From Hyphomonadaceae bacterium (GTDB lineage: Bacteria > Pseudomonadota > Alphaproteobacteria > Caulobacterales > Hyphomonadaceae): a stretch of DNA of 10,202 bases. Both the position numbers and the translations under genes were made by a program. Location: the NCBI GenBank assembly GCA_030696545.1, contig JAUYSA010000513.1, positions 1-10,202 on the forward strand. The letters are read 5' to 3'. Every line of letters starts with the position of its first letter. Position 1 is the first letter of the stretch. Shown piece after piece: positions 6,473-10,202 of the stretch. Below the pieces are notes generated by a model, which saw only the letters and a program-made list of their open reading frames with translations, did not search any database and had not been told where the DNA came from.

Positions 6473-7684
6473 ATGAACCTATATTTAGCCGGGCGAGCAG
6501 CCCTCGTCGTATGCCTGTGTTCGCCATTTGCCGCCGGGTGTGGTGGAGGCGGCTCCGCTCCGGCTGCCGATGCAGCGGGAGGCGCGCCAATTCCGGGATC
6601 TCCCTCTCCGACTGGCGGCGGCGAGCTACAGCCCGAAGTGCTGATCGAGCGTGATCCGGACGGGACGGCCTACATCCGCGTCGTCGAGCAGACTTACAAT
6701 CCGCTTAGCGCATCGGCGCCCGCCAAAGTGATCAAGGATACAACCCTGGGGCCGGCGCCGGGCGTCAACAACATCATCGCGAATGTGCAAACCGCCGAAG
6801 TGGCGAATGTCAATGTCGTGAGGATGAAGCACGGCCTGATGCTGGCGAACACCGGCACGGTCTGGATAAACGATTACAACTTCACCCAGTTCGATGGCGG
6901 CGGGCAGATATGGGGCGCGGCGATCAAGCTGGGAGACAGCGCGAACGGAAGTCAGGCATTCACCTACATCCAGCATGTTTTTGCGGATGGCATGCAGAAG
7001 CCGGACGGCACATACAAGGTTTCGAATACCGACTTCATCGGGATAGAAGGCGAAAGCGGCCCGGTTTATGTGCGCGACGTGACGGGCAGGAATTTTGGAG
7101 ATGCCGCCGTCGATAGCAAATCGTCTCGCATCTACATCATGAACGCCACTTTCGATGGCGGACACCGCATGGTGCGGGCGTGGCAGAATGTCGAAATCAT
7201 CCTGGTCAACTCCATCGTGAACGCCTCGCCTGGCCACTCGCAGGGCGCCATCTTCGATACGACTGGCACAGTGCGGTACTACAACACGCTGTGGTGCCAG
7301 GATGCTCATCCGGCAACGATCGAGAGCGCCAAGTGCGGCACGACACCATGGCTGGTGGAGGGAGAGGACCTGCCGGTGACGGTGGCGGCTGCGCGGTTCA
7401 TCCCGCTGTCGTCTAACCCGCTGCCGGCGATCAGCCCGTTCTTCAAGACAAGTATCGACCAGATTGTCGTTGAAGCTTCCCGGGACGGCGGAAAGACGTG
7501 GACGCAGCTTTCGATGCCCAACACCGGGGGGCCGGGGACCCCGCCTGTGGGCGATCCGCGCTATCCTATCCCGCTCAATCTCGCGGATGCGGCCTATCGG
7601 TTCCGCGCCTATTATAAGCGCGACGGCGCGTCGGTAGGCCAGATGTCTGGGGTGATCGGGGAAGATGGGAAGCTGATCGGATAG
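6473..7684 (+). CDS. Right-handed beta-helix lipoprotein with C-terminal beta-rich domain
   Basis: A 403-residue protein. Residues 1-22 form a lipoprotein signal with a lipobox-like AAGC (Cys23), then a Gly/Pro/Ala-rich tether to about residue 53. Residues about 65-290 show the rung pattern of a right-handed parallel beta-helix: NVNVVRMKHGLMLANTGTVW, TDFIGIEGESGPVYVRDV, SRIYIMNATF and VEIILVNSIV. Such folds occur in polysaccharide lyases, epimerases and polymer-binding proteins; no lyase active site could be assigned. Cys275 and Cys288 could form a disulfide. Residues about 300-400 (IDQIVVEASRDGGKTWTQL through YRFRAYYKRDG) look like a fibronectin-III or carbohydrate-binding beta-sandwich. The start at 6473 was preferred to 6395 because it begins the signal peptide and follows GGAGA by nine bases. 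It is first in the rightward polysaccharide cluster. The enzymatic role is unknown; the surface-anchored beta-helix call is reasonably firm. Confidence 0.8.
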   Translation: MNLYLAGRAALVVCLCSPFAAGCGGGGSAPAADAAGGAPIPGSPSPTGGGELQPEVLIERDPDGTAYIRVVEQTYNPLSASAPAKVIKDTTLGPAPGVNNIIANVQTAEVANVNVVRMKHGLMLANTGTVWINDYNFTQFDGGGQIWGAAIKLGDSANGSQAFTYIQHVFADGMQKPDGTYKVSNTDFIGIEGESGPVYVRDVTGRNFGDAAVDSKSSRIYIMNATFDGGHRMVRAWQNVEIILVNSIVNASPGHSQGAIFDTTGTVRYYNTLWCQDAHPATIESAKCGTTPWLVEGEDLPVTVAAARFIPLSSNPLPAISPFFKTSIDQIVVEASRDGGKTWTQLSMPNTGGPGTPPVGDPRYPIPLNLADAAYRFRAYYKRDGASVGQMSGVIGEDGKLIG

Positions 7685-7758
7685 GCTGCCCCGGGGGCCT
7701 ACGAGCCTTTGCAGACATCAGCCCTATATTCCGTATGCGGAGCGCAGAATGAAGCGCA

Positions 7759-8907
7759 ATGCGTAGTGACCTGTGGGGCAGACGGCGGATGGACAACCCC
7801 GGGAAATCGATAGCCGGCGCGCACGCGCAGCTCGATCGGCTGCAGGCGCTGCGTTTCATAGCAGCGGCCGCGATCGTCGTGCGCCACGTGTTCATGGAAC
7901 TGGAGCAGCACGGGATCAACTTCCCGGGGCGGGAAGATGTGCTGGCTATCCCGTGGGGCGCTGGCGTCGACGTTTTCTTCGTGATCAGCGGGTTTGTGAT
8001 CACTTTCGGCGCGGTCGGAAAGGGAGCATCGGCTGGCGCGGCGGGTGATTTCATCGTGCGCCGCCTGATCCGGCTTTGGCCGACCTATGCGCTGTTCACG
8101 GCGCTGATGCTGGTCGCCATGGCGGTTGTGCCATCCATGCTGAACCATTCGACGATCGATCCGGCGCATACGGCCGCTTCGTTTGCCTTCATTCCGTGGC
8201 CTGAGCCGGGCGATGCGAAGTTCTATCCTGTGCTGGGGCAAGGGTGGACGCTGAACTATGAGATGTTTTTCTACGTCTGTTTCGCGGCGACGATGCTTGC
8301 GCCGCCCCGGTTCCGTGTGGCGATGCTGTGGGCAGGCGGAGTGGCGCTTGTCGCCGCCGGGCTGATCTGGAGGTTGCCAGCGCCCCTGCACTTCTATGCA
8401 GATCCGATCGTGCTGGAGTTCCTGTTCGGGGTTGCGCTGGCGGTGGCCTATCGCCGGTGGAACTTTCGGTCGTCGTGGGCGATCGGCGTCGCAGCAGCGG
8501 GCTTTGTGGCTCTGTTGGTGTTCGCGACGCAGTGGCCGGACCTTCATCGCGCGGTGAAAGCCGGAATTCCGGGTTTGCTGATCGTCGCGGGGGTCGTCTT
8601 TTCTGGGCCGACGGTGGAGCGATATTTCGGGTGCGCGCCGCTGGCGACGCTCGGCAACGCTTCCTACGCGCTTTATCTCAGCCATACGTTTGTGGTGAAC
8701 CTGCTGCTGGCGATCTGGCTGAGGCTGGATGTCATGAACCCGTGGGCGTTCGCAGTCGTCGCATCTGTAGGGTCAGTGGTGGCGTCTCTGGTGTTGTATT
8801 TCCTACTGGAGAAGCCGACGCTGGCGTTCCTGAAGGACAAATATGCCAGCATTCGCGGCAAACGCGGGCCTGTTCCCGCAACACCCGCTTCGGCGCCGGC
8901 GCCATAG
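7759..8907 (+). CDS. ExoZ/OafA-like membrane acyltransferase (acyltransferase family 3)
   Basis: A 382-residue polytopic inner-membrane protein expected to transfer an acetyl, succinyl or similar acyl group to a sugar of an exopolysaccharide precursor. It has the family signature Arg32-x10-His43 in LQALRFIAAAAIVVRHV, then WGAGVDVFFVISGFVITF (residues 66-83) and RRLIRLWPTY (101-110). The motif GWTLNYEMFFY (162-172) is typical of the ExoZ branch. LGNASYALYLSH (298-309) and FLLEKP (348-353) close the family pattern. About ten hydrophobic segments run from residue 31 to 350, and the length is usual. A second in-frame ATG at 7789 (residue 11) is an alternative start; neither has a strong ribosome binding site. 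It lies 74 bp after the lipoprotein gene and 74 bp before the second beta-helix gene, consistent with one transcript. The acyl donor and sugar acceptor cannot be told from the sequence. Confidence 0.9.
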   Translation: MRSDLWGRRRMDNPGKSIAGAHAQLDRLQALRFIAAAAIVVRHVFMELEQHGINFPGREDVLAIPWGAGVDVFFVISGFVITFGAVGKGASAGAAGDFIVRRLIRLWPTYALFTALMLVAMAVVPSMLNHSTIDPAHTAASFAFIPWPEPGDAKFYPVLGQGWTLNYEMFFYVCFAATMLAPPRFRVAMLWAGGVALVAAGLIWRLPAPLHFYADPIVLEFLFGVALAVAYRRWNFRSSWAIGVAAAGFVALLVFATQWPDLHRAVKAGIPGLLIVAGVVFSGPTVERYFGCAPLATLGNASYALYLSHTFVVNLLLAIWLRLDVMNPWAFAVVASVGSVVASLVLYFLLEKPTLAFLKDKYASIRGKRGPVPATPASAPAP

Positions 8908-8965
8908 TTGCGCGTGATGTTTTGCCTGATTTCACAGTCGCTCTATGTAGATCAGTGAACAGTGC

Positions 8966-8971
8966 AGGAGG
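8966..8971 (+). promoter_or_regulatory. Ribosome binding site of the second beta-helix gene
   Basis: AGGAGG lies ten bases upstream of the ATG at 8982. It fixes the start there, although the same frame stays open back to 8328 inside the acyltransferase gene. The residues after 8982 form a signal sequence, which supports the choice. Confidence 0.75.
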
Positions 8972-8981
8972 CCGGCGCCAG

Positions 8982-9917
8982 ATGAGAAGGTATGCCCTTC
9001 TGATCGGAACGGTCGTTGCCCTATCGGCTGGCGCGTTTCTGATCAGTACGGCCCAGCAACCGGGCCCGCAGCCACCACCAGGCGCCGCGATTGATGGTTT
9101 TGAACCGTCGTCGCTGACACCCTTCGAGAAGCGGCTGCTCGATCAGGCCCGCCTCGCGGGTGCGGTGTACGAGAACCAGGTACGAGAGACAGCTGACCAC
9201 AACGCCCGAGGGTTGATCCTTACGGAGGGCGATGCGGCTATTGTGGATCTTTCCGTGACCGGCCGGAAGTATGGTGTATCGCTGGATGGGACGGGCGATG
9301 TTCTGATCAAGAACTTCTCGTTCGTCGATCGGCGATCGACAGACGCTTATGGCTCGGGGCTCGTCATGGGGTTCAAGTCGCCGACGCGCGGGCAGACATA
9401 TCTAAGCAACGCGTATATCGACCTGCAGGAAAGCGGGCCCAATGCGAACTACAGGGTGGCGAACAACGAGGCGATCAGCGTTGAGCGCGGCAGCGGGCTG
9501 CTGAATGTGCGACAGGCGGTGCTGATCGGGGCTCAGGAATCCGGCATCGATAACAAGGGTGACGCGCGCATGGACGCCGTATTCATCGCGTCCGGCCACA
9601 GGCCGGTGCGCATATGGAGCGGCGGCAGCCTGACCCTGACGAACAGCATCGTGCTGGCCATGCCGGGGTTTGGCGGCTTCTGGCTTGGCGGCGGCACGGA
9701 CATCGCCCGGCTCGACTACTATAACTGTAAATTCGGGCGGGTCGGCGACAAGTTTGAAAATCTCAGCAGCGAGATTCCCAAGTGGATGATCGCCATCGAT
9801 GATGGCGTTGATGCCCGCATTACGCATCTTCGCCGGGACCCGCTTCCTCGCGGCGCAGATACTTTCTGGGTGTCGATCAAAACGCCCGTACCACGTGGAT
9901 TTTTGGCTGGCAGATGA
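8982..9917 (+). CDS. Exported right-handed beta-helix protein, paralogue of the upstream lipoprotein
   Basis: A 311-residue protein. Residues 1-24 are a signal peptide or membrane anchor (hydrophobic 5-22, possible cleavage after STA). A Pro/Gln-rich linker reaches about residue 36. From about residue 85 to 255 short beta-strand rungs follow one another: AIVDLSVTGRKYGVSLDGTG, DVLIKNFSFVD, LLNVRQAVLIGAQESGIDN, VRIWSGGSLTLTNSIV and IARLDYYNCKFG. This is a right-handed parallel beta-helix. The core aligns by eye with the lipoprotein at 6473-7684 (KHGLMLANTGTVWI with KYGVSLDGTGDVLI; VRAWQNVEIILVNSIV with VRIWSGGSLTLTNSIV), but it lacks that protein's lipobox and C-terminal domain. Its stop overlaps the next start as ATGA. 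It may bind, modify or cleave the polysaccharide made by the cluster. No catalytic residues could be assigned, so the function is open. Confidence 0.8.
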   Translation: MRRYALLIGTVVALSAGAFLISTAQQPGPQPPPGAAIDGFEPSSLTPFEKRLLDQARLAGAVYENQVRETADHNARGLILTEGDAAIVDLSVTGRKYGVSLDGTGDVLIKNFSFVDRRSTDAYGSGLVMGFKSPTRGQTYLSNAYIDLQESGPNANYRVANNEAISVERGSGLLNVRQAVLIGAQESGIDNKGDARMDAVFIASGHRPVRIWSGGSLTLTNSIVLAMPGFGGFWLGGGTDIARLDYYNCKFGRVGDKFENLSSEIPKWMIAIDDGVDARITHLRRDPLPRGADTFWVSIKTPVPRGFLAGR

Positions 9918-10202
9918 CAGACGCCGCCCTTTCGCCTGCAAGGCGCATAGCGTTCGTGATCAACTCGCTGGGGCCCGGCGGGGCCGAGCGCGTGCTGGAT
10001 CAGGTTATGCGCATGGCCCCGCCCGGCGCTTGGGACTGTCATCTCGTGCTGCTGGATCGCGAAACAGAATGGCGCGTTCCGCCGGACGGCGTGACCGTAC
10101 ATCGGCTCGACAGCAAACGCGGGATGGTGGCGAGTGTACGACAGCTGAAGGCAGCCCTGACGGCGATCCGGCCGGATCTAGTTGTGAGCTTTCTGGTGCG
10201 GG
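9914..10202 (+). CDS. Glycosyltransferase, GT4/GT-B type (N-terminal part; 3' end outside window)
   Basis: The ATG at 9914 overlaps the previous stop (ATGA), implying translational coupling. The 96 visible residues begin with a cytosolic N-terminus and then RIAFVINSLGPGGAERVLDQ. This is the glycine-rich first beta-alpha unit of GT4-like transferases, whose family pattern is I-x-x-L-x-x-GGAER. LVVSFLVR near the window end is the strand that in these enzymes precedes the first helix of the donor-independent half. It would add a sugar to a lipid-linked polysaccharide precursor on the cytoplasmic side. The donor-binding C-terminal half is not in the window, so neither sugar nor linkage can be inferred. 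Confidence 0.88.
   Translation, partial: MTDAALSPARRIAFVINSLGPGGAERVLDQVMRMAPPGAWDCHLVLLDRETEWRVPPDGVTVHRLDSKRGMVASVRQLKAALTAIRPDLVVSFLVR

Noticed and set aside
7685..7700. CCCCGGGG palindrome after the lipoprotein gene as a terminator
   Set aside because: There is no loop and no T-run, and the acyltransferase gene follows at once. It is probably a GC-rich chance palindrome.
7699..8685. Long minus-strand open frame (328 codons) over the acyltransferase gene
   Set aside because: The plus strand encodes a clear acyltransferase with family motifs. The antisense product is Arg/His/Gln-rich with no features.
8328..8981. Upstream extension of the second beta-helix frame into the acyltransferase gene
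   Set aside because: The frame is open by chance within the acyltransferase coding sequence. A strong AGGAGG and a signal peptide mark 8982 as the start.
1..10202. CRISPR arrays, rRNA genes or riboswitches
   Set aside because: No regularly spaced repeats, rRNA-like sequence or recognisable riboswitch was seen.

Overview
The window looks like an alphaproteobacterial chromosome, most probably a sphingomonad. The clues are high GC coding sequence, two pyrroloquinoline quinone (PQQ) dehydrogenases of types common in that group, an ExoZ-like exopolysaccharide acyltransferase, and a degraded DUF4102-type integrase. This assignment is inferred from gene content; no marker gene is present.

Left part (1-4872): the 3' part of a membrane-bound glucose-dehydrogenase-type quinoprotein reads rightward and ends at 2037. 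Facing it on the minus strand is a quinohemoprotein (2938-4872): a signal peptide, a CxxCH cytochrome c domain and a PQQ propeller with an adjacent Cys-Cys pair, organised like polyvinyl alcohol dehydrogenases. The two genes converge on about 900 bp of decaying DNA. That DNA holds a recognisable but broken ku gene (bacterial non-homologous end joining) on the minus strand, at about 2293-2795.

Middle (4873-6472): no intact gene. Reading the minus strand across frames from 6018 to 5184 reconstructs one phage/island-type tyrosine recombinase. It has at least four frameshifts and three in-frame stops, and lacks the C-terminal part that carries the catalytic tyrosine. A short direct repeat lies upstream of its start. 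This is the scar of an old integrative element, and it separates the oxidase genes from the next cluster.

Right part (6473-10202): a compact rightward cluster for a cell-surface or secreted polysaccharide. In order it encodes a lipoprotein with a right-handed beta-helix and a C-terminal beta-rich domain, an ExoZ-like membrane acyltransferase, a second exported beta-helix protein, and the start of a family-4-type glycosyltransferase translationally coupled through ATGA. The two beta-helix proteins look like diverged paralogues: their helix cores can be aligned by eye, and they bracket the acyltransferase. A polymer built by glycosyltransferases, acylated by the membrane enzyme and bound or trimmed by the paired beta-helix proteins is the most economical reading. 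This paired-helix module is the most interesting candidate in the window.
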